Shown: positions 6,957-14,299 of the stretch, piece by piece
Position numbering within the stretch: the first letter of the stretch is position 1
How the letters are laid out: every line of letters begins with the position of its first letter
Assembly (NCBI GenBank): GCA_964649845.1
Contig: CAZYSS010000026.1
Coordinates: 1 to 21,524 of the forward strand
Source of the DNA: RGIG3102 sp964649845
Lineage (GTDB): Bacteria; Bacillota; Clostridia; Oscillospirales; Ruminococcaceae
Direction of reading: 5' to 3'
DNA: 21,524 bases
Position numbers and translations under genes: made by a program
The notes under the pieces: model-generated
What the model was told of the DNA's origin: nothing
What the model saw: the letters and a program-made list of their open reading frames with translations, nothing else
Database searches by the model: none

Positions 6957-7415
6957 TCATTCTAAATCAGGAATTTTATCTTTAAAATCAGTCTTTTTTA
7001 ATATTTCCGGCCATCCAAATGTCACTTCACAATAGTCATACTGTTCAAATATTTCTCGTACAGCCATATAAAGTTCAATTTTAACCGCGATATGATTACC
7101 ATATCCCAGATAAATATGCCTCCAACCACTTGCTACTTGAGTTTCAAGAACTTTTGATGAATTGCCAATTACAGTTTCTTGCACATTATATCGTTCTGCT
7201 TTAGTTGCTCCATTCCAACGACAATCTGCAAGAACAGGAAAAAACTCCTTAATTTTGGAGTATGATGTTTTTTCATTTTTATAGTCAACAGAAAAACTTT
7301 CTCCCGTCTTTTTATAGAAAGTCATATCATTAGGTCCCATTGCACCCGGTTCTGATACTGAAAACACCACTATGTCTTCAAAATCTTCTTTACTGATGAC
7401 CTCTTTATATTCCAT
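6957..7415 (-). CDS. Hypothetical 152-residue protein
   Basis: An unrecognised soluble protein of 152 residues. Visible features are a central segment TQVASGWRHIYLGYGNHIAV and an aromatic C-terminal part YDYCEVTFGWPEIL, which suggest a compact alpha/beta fold. The composition resembles small immunity- or SMI1-like proteins only vaguely, so I do not assign it. It begins 24 bases after the metallophosphoesterase stop at 7440 and is probably cotranscribed with it from the palindrome-bearing promoter at 8173-8202. The ribosome site is weak, consistent with coupling. Confidence 0.6.
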   Translation of the reverse strand: MEYKEVISKEDFEDIVVFSVSEPGAMGPNDMTFYKKTGESFSVDYKNEKTSYSKIKEFFPVLADCRWNGATKAERYNVQETVIGNSSKVLETQVASGWRHIYLGYGNHIAVKIELYMAVREIFEQYDYCEVTFGWPEILKKTDFKDKIPDLE

Positions 7416-7439
7416 ATTCCATCATCTTCTTTTCCCCTC

Positions 7440-8141
7440 TTAATATTCCAAATCCATTTCCTCATAATCTTCATACAGAATCTGAATGTTATCCATGCTC
7501 CAGGTCACGTGGTAGTGGCCTGCATACCACTTTTCATAATCAAGTTTCTGCTCAATTTCATCCAGCCACAGCTCTGTGGAATTATCCACTGTGCTCTGGT
7601 CAATTGTGGGGAGAAATGCATCTCTGGGCATATATGAAAACGGAACTGTGTGGGAAAGCACATAGTCCACTTTCCATCCAGCCTTGTCAAGCTGGTGTTC
7701 CACATATGCTTTGGTGTATTCGTCTGGCTGTTCATCGGCAAACCATTTCTGACCTGTAGCGATTCGGTAATATTTGTCTACGCTGTATGCGCCACCGATA
7801 ACTATCGCCTTTTTACCATCAAAGTCATAAATTTCGCCGTCTCTGGCAAAAAGAATATTCGGGAATTCTTCCTCATACATCACTATGCCGCCGTGCCACT
7901 CTTTTTCAATATAGCTACTGATATTTTCTGGCCTTTGCTCATGGTTGCCATGCACGCAGAGCAGAGTAATATCCATCACCGCCAGTGTTCGCTTTTTTCT
8001 TTCATCTTCCGAGCCACCGGAATAATTTATGCCTGCATCACCTAGAACAATCATAATATCGTCTGTTGTTGTTTCGTACTCTGCGCAAAATTCGTAAATT
8101 CTGCCTGTCAAACCGTGCATATCGCCTGTTAAAATAACCAT
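7440..8141 (-). CDS. Calcineurin-like metallophosphoesterase (233 residues)
   Basis: The metal-site blocks are D7-M-H9, G34-D35, G65-N-H-E68, H164 and G208-H-Y-H211, the full set for a two-metal phosphoesterase. The size and the GDAGINY block resemble the phage-type phosphoesterases found in gut clostridia rather than Ser/Thr phosphatases. AGGAG lies eight bases before the start. It leads a unit with the 152-residue protein, under one of the four shared palindrome promoters, so it is a probable member of the WYL-linked regulon. Substrate unknown; nucleic-acid 2',3'-cyclic or monophosphate ends are one possibility given the neighbours. Confidence 0.85.
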   Translation of the reverse strand: MVILTGDMHGLTGRIYEFCAEYETTTDDIMIVLGDAGINYSGGSEDERKKRTLAVMDITLLCVHGNHEQRPENISSYIEKEWHGGIVMYEEEFPNILFARDGEIYDFDGKKAIVIGGAYSVDKYYRIATGQKWFADEQPDEYTKAYVEHQLDKAGWKVDYVLSHTVPFSYMPRDAFLPTIDQSTVDNSTELWLDEIEQKLDYEKWYAGHYHVTWSMDNIQILYEDYEEMDLEY

Positions 8142-8172
8142 AACTTTTCTCCTTTATCTCTTTCTGATTACT

Positions 8173-8202
8173 ATTATACATTCGTCATAAATGAACTTTC
8201 AT
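8173..8202 (-). promoter_or_regulatory. Shared-motif promoter, unit A (metallophosphoesterase)
   Basis: Minus strand: palindrome ATGAAAGTTCAT (8202-8191), exactly 12 bases, then -10 TATAAT (8178-8173). The palindrome occupies the -35 position, which otherwise has only a weak match, so the bound regulator either blocks or supplies polymerase contacts. Three other units in this window have the same layout. Confidence 0.75.
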
Positions 8203-8215
8203 CTAAAATCAAAAA

Positions 8216-8241
8216 GCATCTAAATTTTCAGATTCAGATGC
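8216..8241 (-). terminator. Terminator of the WYL operon
   Basis: GCATCT (8216-8221) pairs with AGATGC (8236-8241), extended by A-T pairs. On the minus strand TTTTTG follows. It lies 10 bases past the stop at 8252 and just ahead of the unit A promoter. Confidence 0.55.
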
Positions 8242-8251
8242 CTTTTGCATA

Positions 8252-8986
8252 TTATACATAAAATTCTTCCAGCGTATCCAGACAGATGCACCCCAGCTGC
8301 CCGCCATAGCCGCAACCGCAGTCTATTGCAATATTATTGCCCTTTCTGTATATCACTCCGTTTTCCGGTGTTGTTGTAAATGTGCCCAACGTTTCGCCCT
8401 GTTCTATGGCACGGATAAGCCAGGTGGGTGTGTGCCCTGTCACAAGATATTTATCTTTATAATAGGTTTTGTTTGGATCAATACGATAGAAAATCACTTC
8501 GCTGATATCGTAGTCATCAAGAGGTCTGTCCTCTTCAAAATTCATAAGCCCTGCGTGAACAAGAACAAAGGTGTTTCCGCCTGCCTCTACTTCTTCATAA
8601 ATATCAAAATCAGATATGTAATCTATAATATCCTGCTTTTCTTCATCGGAGAGCCTGTAAAACTCTGAAATTGTAACCTCACCGCCCACATTCATCCATT
8701 CAACCAACCCCTGCATAGTGTCTTCGTCAATATCCTTCAGGCTGTCTTCGGTGATTTCCTGTGTAAGGAACTGCAGACATTTCAGCATCATATACTCATG
8801 ATTGCCTGCAATGCCGATTATATTGGGGCGTTTCATCATTTCTTTCAGAATTTTAACACCGCCTTCCTGTCGGTCACAGATATCGCCAATTATATACAGC
8901 AGGTCATCCGGACCAAAATCAATCAGCTGCAGCATTTTCATAAAGCGGTCATACCCACCATGCAGGTCACTCATTGCGTAAATCAT
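8252..8986 (-). CDS. Metallophosphatase of the Ser/Thr phosphatase (PPP/ApaH-like) type
   Basis: 244 residues with the PPP-family blocks: D7-L-H9-G, G34-D-I-C-D38-R39, G61-N-H-E64, H144-A-G and T183-G-H-T-P-T. The D38-R39 pair and the GHTPT block separate it from the two smaller phosphoesterases nearby and point to a phosphoprotein or diadenosine-tetraphosphate-type phosphatase; bacterial PPP enzymes of this kind also act on RNA-repair intermediates (Pnkp-like). The start ATG overlaps the previous stop as ATGA, with AAGGAG seven bases before, so it is tightly coupled to the 309-residue gene. It is third in the WYL operon. Confidence 0.8.
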   Translation of the reverse strand: MIYAMSDLHGGYDRFMKMLQLIDFGPDDLLYIIGDICDRQEGGVKILKEMMKRPNIIGIAGNHEYMMLKCLQFLTQEITEDSLKDIDEDTMQGLVEWMNVGGEVTISEFYRLSDEEKQDIIDYISDFDIYEEVEAGGNTFVLVHAGLMNFEEDRPLDDYDISEVIFYRIDPNKTYYKDKYLVTGHTPTWLIRAIEQGETLGTFTTTPENGVIYRKGNNIAIDCGCGYGGQLGCICLDTLEEFYV

Positions 8987-9912
8987 AATAGTTCTCCTTC
9001 TTTATTATGTTTAAAAATATCTAACCTGCTCTTCCAATATTCAATCGCTATATCCATATATTCATTCACACGTTCACCTTCATCAATGTCGTTTTGAGCA
9101 TTGTTAATTAATCGATTCATATAGGATTTATCGTCAAAGATAAATATCTTTTTTAAATAGGTTTCTTTATCTAAAAAAATTTTCAAGCATGCCTTATTTA
9201 ATTCCTTTTTTCCGGCAACATAACTAAATATTATATGTTCTTCGCTTTTGGTTTCATAATAATCACTAATTTTATATGAAAATTTATCTGCTCTTTCTGC
9301 ACACTTTGATTTTTTAAAAAGGTTTAGTCCTCCCGTTGTTGGCATCAAAGAAAAGTTATATGGTGAATGATGCATATAGCTACATAATTTCAATTTATTT
9401 AACATTACTTGCTTTTGGTTAGAATTAAGCTTTTGGTCATCATTTATTATATTCTCATACTTTTTAGATTGGGTACTATTAAAATTGAATACACAGTCTC
9501 CACCAATTTTAATTATCCCATTCTGCAAATTGACATTATTTATTTGTTGTAAATATGATTTGCTAAAATCAAAAACACCTATAAGACGACTATACCCTTT
9601 TGAACAACTCCTTTGCATAATTGCATCAGGGCATATTTTGATAAACCCATTGTACACAATATCATAATATTTCCACGCTACTGGCGATGAATCAGGGTCA
9701 AATTCGTATCCGTATCTAGGATAATTAAAATGCTTCTCATCACATATTAAATATTTCTTTTCAACATTTAATTCTACATTTTCTATTTGTTTAAACATAT
9801 CCAATAATTTATTACTTTTTTGTATTAAAGCATCCAAGTTCTTTTCTACACAATCATAGCTGTTATTTTTTCGCCACCAGTTACTTAATATATTTGTTGG
9901 TTTTCTACCCAT
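8983..9912 (-). CDS. Hypothetical 309-residue protein in the WYL operon
   Basis: Not recognised. The protein is lysine- and asparagine-rich and its DNA is visibly more AT-rich than the neighbours, which hints at separate acquisition. The N-terminal 60 residues are helical and charged. Later stretches with ordered, possibly catalytic residues are IGVFDFSKSYL, CSYMHHSPYNFSLMPTTGGL (double His, then a Pro/Gly turn) and a C-terminal helix. No membrane segment or signal is visible. It is translated between the WYL regulator (44 bases upstream) and the PPP phosphatase (4-base ATGA overlap), so its function is probably linked to the phosphatase. The ribosome site AGAGG is six bases before the start. 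Confidence 0.6.
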   Translation of the reverse strand: MGRKPTNILSNWWRKNNSYDCVEKNLDALIQKSNKLLDMFKQIENVELNVEKKYLICDEKHFNYPRYGYEFDPDSSPVAWKYYDIVYNGFIKICPDAIMQRSCSKGYSRLIGVFDFSKSYLQQINNVNLQNGIIKIGGDCVFNFNSTQSKKYENIINDDQKLNSNQKQVMLNKLKLCSYMHHSPYNFSLMPTTGGLNLFKKSKCAERADKFSYKISDYYETKSEEHIIFSYVAGKKELNKACLKIFLDKETYLKKIFIFDDKSYMNRLINNAQNDIDEGERVNEYMDIAIEYWKSRLDIFKHNKEGELL

Positions 9913-9956
9913 TTTTTACCTCTGCTCTATTGCCCTTCAAATATTTATTAACTAAA

Positions 9957-11267
9957 TCATTTAATTCCATACTTCTCATTCAAAGCCTTCAAACTCTTTA
10001 TAACATCCCCCCTCACATCATAGTCACCCTTGTTCACTGGTGGCAGCACTTCCACGCGGTCGGCATACTGGAGTGCCCAGTTTTTCAGCGCATAGGCAGC
10101 GCAGATAACCTCGATAACCACATAATCTTCCATTTTATATTTATGTCCGTCAGGTAACGGTACGATTTTAAAATTCTCTCCGAATGTGTCCACAAGAAAT
10201 GTGCTGCTTAATTTCTTCTTATTACCTTTCTCATCGTAGCTATATTCTTTTACTCTAATCCAGGCTTTAACCGGTTTCCCAAAAGTCATATTGAGATGCT
10301 TATACTGCCATGCTTCATCCCATTCTTCCGGTACGTCAGATACAGTATTCTTTTCAGCAGCTTTATCTTCCAGCATTTCCACATCGCGCATCAGCTCAAC
10401 ACGCCATATTGTCGCATCCGGGCTCCAATCAGCTTTTGCTATCAGATATATACGATTATTGTTGGCTACAAGATAATAAGGATGAAGTATTACATCTTCA
10501 TTAGCCAGTTCAAGTTTTTTATCTATATTGTACACATAGAAATTGAAGATTATTTTTTTCTTTTCCTTAATTGCCCTGTCAATTGTTTTTATATTTTCAC
10601 TGGTATAATCTTTGTTTTTGGATTTCGGCTCATAAAATTTTCTGATGTTTATTTCCTTTGGATTTGGGTAGAAATCAGAAGCCAATTCTTTTATCAGTTT
10701 GTCTATAAGAACACTTGATTCATTCTCTGTCAGCGATTTGTTTTGCTGGATACTTTCTATTATGTCATCAAGCTCATCATAACTGTAAACATGATTATAA
10801 TATATATTTGTAAATCTTGTATCCTTTGGATATTTTCTTCCTGCAGTACTGTCATCAATCCTTTCTTCATCATCTTTTGCTATACCAACACATAAAGGGG
10901 TATCGTCGAAAATCACTCTTGCCTTATCTATAAGGTTGTCGCTGTTTTCTCTCTTTGCACGTACATTATGTATTACTTCATCAATATTGTATGTGGCTCT
11001 GGTAAGTTCTGTAAGCTTATTTTTTATTGCATCTTCCCTGCCAAAAGCCTCTACGCTTTCATCAACAAGCAATCCATCTTTTTTGCCTATTAAAGCCTCC
11101 AAATCGATTTTGTGATTAACATCCGTGTTCTTTTTAAGATACTCCTGCAAATAAAATGTACTTGTATATGGAGAATAGCTGACATATCTCCTTGCTCCCC
11201 ACTGTTCCCCGTTTGTTTTTATGCGGTTTTGTTTTTTATGCTCCACTATTTTTGGTTTTTTAGCCAT
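9957..11267 (-). CDS. WYL-domain transcriptional regulator
   Basis: 436 residues. The N-terminal part has YLQEYLKKNTDVNHKIDLEA (about 39-58), matching the start of the winged helix common in WYL proteins. A long helical linker follows. The WYL domain spans about 230-290 with KKIIFNFYVYN and LHPYYLVANNNRIYLIAKAD, where the name-giving triad reads YLI. A C-terminal extension (TFLVDTFGENFKI) follows, as in WCX tails. WYL regulators sense nucleic acids or nucleotides and control defence and repair loci. I chose ATG at 11267 with GAGGTG six bases upstream over the upstream GTG. It heads the operon 11267 to 8252 and its promoter carries the same palindrome as three neighbouring units, so it is the likely regulator of all four, itself included. 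Confidence 0.8.
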   Translation of the reverse strand: MAKKPKIVEHKKQNRIKTNGEQWGARRYVSYSPYTSTFYLQEYLKKNTDVNHKIDLEALIGKKDGLLVDESVEAFGREDAIKNKLTELTRATYNIDEVIHNVRAKRENSDNLIDKARVIFDDTPLCVGIAKDDEERIDDSTAGRKYPKDTRFTNIYYNHVYSYDELDDIIESIQQNKSLTENESSVLIDKLIKELASDFYPNPKEINIRKFYEPKSKNKDYTSENIKTIDRAIKEKKKIIFNFYVYNIDKKLELANEDVILHPYYLVANNNRIYLIAKADWSPDATIWRVELMRDVEMLEDKAAEKNTVSDVPEEWDEAWQYKHLNMTFGKPVKAWIRVKEYSYDEKGNKKKLSSTFLVDTFGENFKIVPLPDGHKYKMEDYVVIEVICAAYALKNWALQYADRVEVLPPVNKGDYDVRGDVIKSLKALNEKYGIK

Positions 11268-11301
11268 AACATTCACCTCAAAATCAGTTCTTTATACTTA
11301 T

Positions 11302-11331
11302 ATCATAGCAATAAGTTAAATGAACCTTCAT
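11302..11331 (-). promoter_or_regulatory. Shared-motif promoter, unit B (WYL operon)
   Basis: Minus strand: palindrome ATGAAGGTTCAT (11331-11320), 12 bases, then -10 TATGAT (11307-11302). It has the same geometry as units A, C and D; the one centre change (A to G) leaves both arms intact. The weaker -10 would suit a regulator kept at low level. Confidence 0.7.
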
Positions 11332-11353
11332 CCTAGTATAATTATACCCTTTA

Positions 11354-11686
11354 TCACACTACATTTTCAATCAACTGGGGCAATATTCCCTTGTCATCAA
11401 TGTAGAAATCTGCAGTGACTTTTCTTGAATTTTCACCAAACAAGTCCTTTATTTCCTGCAGATTATCATTTACGGCATCAAAAGACAATCCATTTTCTGT
11501 ACACCACTGTACTGCAGTCTCAAGACATTCTCCTTGCCTGCAGGTCCACAGAATCAGCTTGTCTCCATTACTTCTATAGCTTTTAAGTTTTTCTATTAGT
11601 GGAAGATTAGGTTCTCCCAGTCCTGGCCACTGGGAGAAGCATAATGTTCCGTCAAAATCCACTGCTATTATCTTATAATCCCTCAT
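11354..11686 (-). CDS. Small HAD-family hydrolase (110 residues)
   Basis: A minimal HAD phosphatase with motif I VDFDGTL (nucleophile D10, acid D12), motif II LILWTCR (T48) and motif IV IDDKG (D97, D98). No cap domain fits in 110 residues, so a macromolecular or bulky phosphorylated substrate is plausible. It resembles the small HAD group seen in phages and Bacteroides (BT0820-like). The start lies one base after the stop of the upstream EEP gene (TAAAATG), with AAAAGGGG as ribosome site, so the two enzymes are cotranslated from unit C. Confidence 0.8.
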   Translation of the reverse strand: MRDYKIIAVDFDGTLCFSQWPGLGEPNLPLIEKLKSYRSNGDKLILWTCRQGECLETAVQWCTENGLSFDAVNDNLQEIKDLFGENSRKVTADFYIDDKGILPQLIENVV

Positions 11687-11687
11687 T

Positions 11688-12437
11688 TTATCCCCTTTTC
11701 ATATTTATAGTTTCAAACTCCGCTATAATCAGATTATGGTCCGGAATGCCGATTGCTGCTTCATCATCAAATGCGGTTACATACTCTGCCTTTAAGACCT
11801 TGATATTCTGCCCTGCTGCAATATGGTCTATCTTCATATCATTTTTAAAGCTGCAGCCAGCCATTTCGTGCAATACAACACCGGCTTCTTTCAAATCCTT
11901 TACTATCATCTGATAGTTATAAAATCTGCGTGGACTGGTGGAATCATAGCTGTCACTTATCACACCGTTGTTGAAATCGCCTGTCACAATAACATTTGAT
12001 TTATCTTCGAGGCTACCAATATATTCTACAAATTTCTGCCACTGCTCTGCCCTACTCTTGAAATCCTCATCTCCACCGCCTGACACAAGTATTCGCAGAA
12101 CAATTAGGTCAATTTTTCGTCCGCCTTTTTTTAGCTCAAGGTGCATAAAATGCAGATTATCCATTGTGGCAATAACCTTTGCTTCGTAATCAGATTTCAC
12201 TGCACAGAGAATACCGCGGTGGTTATCATCAACAGCTTTATACAGGGAATATCCGTTTTCTTTAAACAGATTCAGATATTCCGCGTTATTACATTCCATA
12301 AATTCCACATTTGCATAGATATCAGCTGCGTATTCCAGCTGTTTCCTGGCCACATCTGCAGAAAGAGTGTAATCCATATTTGTTTTGTTGCGTTCAATTC
12401 TCAGGTTCAGGCTTGTTTCAACTAATTTAATGCTCAT
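11688..12437 (-). CDS. Endonuclease/exonuclease/phosphatase-family protein
   Basis: 249 residues. The catalytic blocks of the EEP fold are clear: VTGDFNNG (D154, N156), KIDHIAA (D204, H205) and IPDHNLI (D233, H234), with an earlier Glu (FMEC, E48) that probably binds metal. The N-terminal strand of the fold is divergent. EEP enzymes cleave phosphodiesters in DNA, RNA or lipids. Start at ATG 12437 because AGGAG is eight bases before it; the TTG six bases upstream is too close. First gene of unit C, followed without a gap by the small HAD enzyme. Confidence 0.75.
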   Translation of the reverse strand: MSIKLVETSLNLRIERNKTNMDYTLSADVARKQLEYAADIYANVEFMECNNAEYLNLFKENGYSLYKAVDDNHRGILCAVKSDYEAKVIATMDNLHFMHLELKKGGRKIDLIVLRILVSGGGDEDFKSRAEQWQKFVEYIGSLEDKSNVIVTGDFNNGVISDSYDSTSPRRFYNYQMIVKDLKEAGVVLHEMAGCSFKNDMKIDHIAAGQNIKVLKAEYVTAFDDEAAIGIPDHNLIIAEFETINMKRG

Positions 12438-12476
12438 AATCAAATCTCCTTTGGGATAGTTTTATTTTCTATCTTT

Positions 12477-12506
12477 ATTATACTTCCGTCTAAAATGAAC
12501 TTTCAG
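12477..12506 (-). promoter_or_regulatory. Shared-motif promoter, unit C (EEP-HAD)
   Basis: Minus strand: CTGAAAGTTCAT (12506-12495; one arm base differs from the palindrome), 12 bases, then -10 TATAAT (12482-12477). Confidence 0.7.
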
Positions 12507-12525
12507 TCTTAATACATATAAAGAA

Positions 12526-12547
12526 AAGGAGCCTTTTCAGGCTCCTT
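12526..12547 (-). terminator. Terminator of the HAD-SAK-like gene
   Basis: A perfect 8-bp stem AAGGAGCC (12526-12533) / GGCTCCTT (12540-12547) with a 6-base loop. On the minus strand TTCTTTATA follows. It lies 18 bases past the stop at 12565. Confidence 0.7.
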
Positions 12548-12564
12548 AATTACCTATTATTTTA

Positions 12565-13086
12565 TTAGAGAGATTCTTTTATGCAATCCATAAAGAGTAT
12601 TGCATCGATTGCTGGTGTACGGCTCACAAAATGTGCATTTTCTATTCCTTTTCCAATTCCAATGCTGTTAACGTCATCACCTGTGTACAGCAATCGCTCT
12701 TTCAACTCGGTATATCTCTCAAAATCATATTTATTGTCATCGAGGATTACATATTCTTTTATTTCAGGATGTTCAGCCAAGTATTTTTTTACGCAGGCGC
12801 CACGCTCGCTATTTACGCCATCTATCTTACCGCTGATTTCAAGCTTATAGTCAGCAAGTTTAGAAACAAGATATATGTAATTTTCATCTGTAGGTTTCAT
12901 GTTTTTCCAATCTGATGTTAAGACTATATCTCCACCACCATTCTTGAAAATTGCCTTTTTTAAAATAGCAACTCGTGTATAATCGATACCAGCCATACCA
13001 TCTGGCCTGCTTTCTCCGGTATTGCTTGAGTTAAGCACACCATCAATATCCAGGAACACTACAAAACGATTATGTTTTCTTTCCAT
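12565..13086 (-). CDS. HAD-like protein resembling the HAD domain of Swiss-Army-Knife RNA repair proteins
   Basis: 173 residues. Motif I VVFLDIDGVLN (D13, D15), motif II VLTSDWK (S58) and motif IV VILDDNKYDF (D116, D117) define a capless HAD fold. The FLDIDGVLN plus TSDW combination matches the HAD_SAK_2 family, named for its occurrence in multidomain RNA repair proteins. A standalone version such as this may be a polynucleotide phosphatase; that is inference. The start at 13086 has GGAGG eight bases upstream; two upstream ATGs lie in or before the ribosome site. Single-gene unit D with its own shared-motif promoter and terminator. Confidence 0.75.
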   Translation of the reverse strand: MERKHNRFVVFLDIDGVLNSSNTGESRPDGMAGIDYTRVAILKKAIFKNGGGDIVLTSDWKNMKPTDENYIYLVSKLADYKLEISGKIDGVNSERGACVKKYLAEHPEIKEYVILDDNKYDFERYTELKERLLYTGDDVNSIGIGKGIENAHFVSRTPAIDAILFMDCIKESL

Positions 13087-13170
13087 ATACATTCCCTCCA
13101 AAAACATCTTTAATTATAATATATCAGATTTTCTGTAGTTACAAAAGCTTTGTTTTGTAATTACACTTTT

Positions 13171-13200
13171 ATTATATAGCATATTAAAATGAACTTTCAT
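13171..13200 (-). promoter_or_regulatory. Shared-motif promoter, unit D (HAD-SAK-like)
   Basis: Minus strand: perfect palindrome ATGAAAGTTCAT (13200-13189), 12 bases, then -10 TATAAT (13176-13171). The leader to the start at 13086 is about 78 bases, longer than in the other units. Confidence 0.7.
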
Positions 13201-13308
13201 TCTATTTGCTTTATATACTTATTCATATTTGCAAGTAGGGAAGTGCTATTAATTTAATTTGGTACTTTTTCAGTTCGGATTAAACTATTCGTTTATTTAT
13301 TATAAAAA

Positions 13309-13417
13309 CAAAAAAGCCCCAACCTTTCGGTCAGAGCACTTTATCTATCTCCACTTTCATCAAGCGGTGGTTTCTGCCTCTCGGCTTCTTCCTGTTTGCC
13401 GTGTCTCTCGGCAACGT
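13309..13417 (-). ncRNA. Candidate short structured RNA, paralogue of the long RNA at 1-525
   Basis: A complete small transcription unit on the minus strand: promoter at 13423-13451, about 110 nt, and a clear intrinsic terminator. The first hairpin TTGCCG/CGGCAA (13396-13414) occupies the position of CTGTC/GACAG in the long RNA, with different bases but preserved pairing. The second, GCC-GAGA-GGC (13376-13385), matches GCC-GAAA-GGC there, within a shared CAGGAAGAA..GCCGARAGGCAGAAA block. No protein frame is present. It lies between the phosphoesterase island and the Spo0A-like pair. Family not recognised; a conserved clostridial small RNA is the most direct reading. Confidence 0.55.
13316..13337 (-). 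terminator. Intrinsic terminator of the short RNA
   Basis: On the minus strand GCTCTGACC, a GAAA tetraloop and GGTTGGGGC form a 9-bp stem (with three G-U pairs), immediately followed by TTTTTTG. Confidence 0.75.
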
Positions 13418-13422
13418 TTGAT

Positions 13423-13451
13423 ATCTTGTCATAACATTTCGTCATTGTCAA
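13423..13451 (-). promoter_or_regulatory. Promoter of the short RNA
   Basis: -35 TTGACA (13451-13446), a 17-base spacer ending in TGA, and -10 CAAGAT (13428-13423), weaker than in the long RNA. The block TTGACAATGACGAAA and the A-rich upstream sequence match the promoter at 529-560. Confidence 0.5.
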
Positions 13452-13624
13452 CAAGTTTTTCAATTGTTTTTGTAAAATATTACGATTTTCCTTTTTGGCT
13501 AAATTTAAAATTGCTGTTGATTGTTTTTGTATATATTGCCATATGCAAAGCACAAATCAACCAAACCAAAAACACCACCCTTATATATCGGAATCTGCAT
13601 CTTGGCATTGAATATCATAATTTA

Positions 13625-13960
13625 TTATACATATTTAAATAAAATATATGTCGCCAAAATATCAATAAGTTGGCTGACAGTAATTTCATTTTGTATATTC
13701 TGTCCTGTCAGGTTTTTCAGGGAATCGATATCCATATTCAATAATAGCGTTCTGATATTTCTTTCTATAGAGTTATCTTTACAATTATATATCTTGGCCA
13801 CATATGGATATATATCTCGCGAAAGATTATATTGCAGCTTTTCCTGCTCTAAAATCTTTTCAATTATGGATACAAGTTGCTGAAAACCTTTGTAATTTCC
13901 TATTGGTTTTATAGGTAACAACACTGTATAAATTGATGAAAAATCTGCTTTAAGCTGCAT
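13625..13960 (-). CDS. Small Spo0A C-terminal-domain-like DNA-binding protein
   Basis: 111 residues. Residues about 24-73 (GFQQLVSIIEKILEQEKLQY, then RDIYPYVAKIYNC and IERNIRTLL) follow the pattern of the sporulation factor Spo0A effector domain, including the ELYPxIAKxY-like block and the VERAIRH-like recognition helix. There is no receiver domain, so it would bind DNA without the phosphorelay. It overlaps the upstream XRE gene by 11 bases. The shared promoter contains TTTGTCGACAAA, close to the Spo0A box TGTCGAA on both strands, a candidate for self-regulation or crosstalk with Spo0A. Whether it competes with Spo0A is not shown. Confidence 0.65.
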   Translation of the reverse strand: MQLKADFSSIYTVLLPIKPIGNYKGFQQLVSIIEKILEQEKLQYNLSRDIYPYVAKIYNCKDNSIERNIRTLLLNMDIDSLKNLTGQNIQNEITVSQLIDILATYILFKYV

Positions 13961-14228
13961 TTTGTTTCCGCCTTTCTACAGATATTTTGAACTTATTAAG
14001 AAATTCAGAAGGGTTTTCACAGACGAATACAAGAAAAAGACATAGGGTCAAAGCACTGCATCCGGAGCAGCCATGGTCCAGTTCTACGTATGAGCGCACA
14101 TCCATCATAAGTATTTCCGCCATATCATCCTGTGTAAGTTTAAGCTGATAGCGTGTGTATATAAGAGTTTCGTGAAATAAATTTTTTAAAATCTGTTCGC
14201 ATTGTTTTCGCATATTGGGTACTTCCAT
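13950..14228 (-). CDS. XRE-like helix-turn-helix protein (92 residues)
   Basis: Residues about 25-75 form a Cro/XRE-type helix-turn-helix (RYQLKLTQDDMAEILMMDVR followed by YVELDHG), where LTQDDMAEIL is the classic first helix pair. The protein ends in a basic tail. The start is uncertain: ATG 14228 has no ribosome site, while ATG 14213 has GGAAG seven bases before it. It overlaps the Spo0A-C-like gene by 11 bases, so the two DNA-binding proteins are made together and may act as a heteromeric switch. Confidence 0.65.
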   Translation of the reverse strand: MEVPNMRKQCEQILKNLFHETLIYTRYQLKLTQDDMAEILMMDVRSYVELDHGCSGCSALTLCLFLVFVCENPSEFLNKFKISVERRKQNAA

Positions 14229-14247
14229 AGTTACATAGTTTTAAAAA

Positions 14248-14292
14248 ATTTGTCGACAAATATTGATAAAATTCTACATTTTTTGCCGTCAA
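14248..14292 (-). promoter_or_regulatory. Promoter with 0A-box-like palindrome for the XRE/Spo0A-C-like operon
   Basis: Minus-strand -35 TTGACG (14292-14287), an 18-base spacer and -10 TATCAA (14268-14263). Immediately downstream, over the start point, is the perfect palindrome ATTTGTCGACAAAT (14248-14261), which contains TGTCGAC on both strands, one base from the Spo0A box TGTCGAA. Confidence 0.5.
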
Positions 14293-14299
14293 TGCAACA

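Noticed and set aside
13259..13883. Plus-strand frames of 120-127 codons across the short RNA and Spo0A-like gene
   Set aside because: They cross a terminator and a coding gene in antisense and are rich in I, F and K without any motif.
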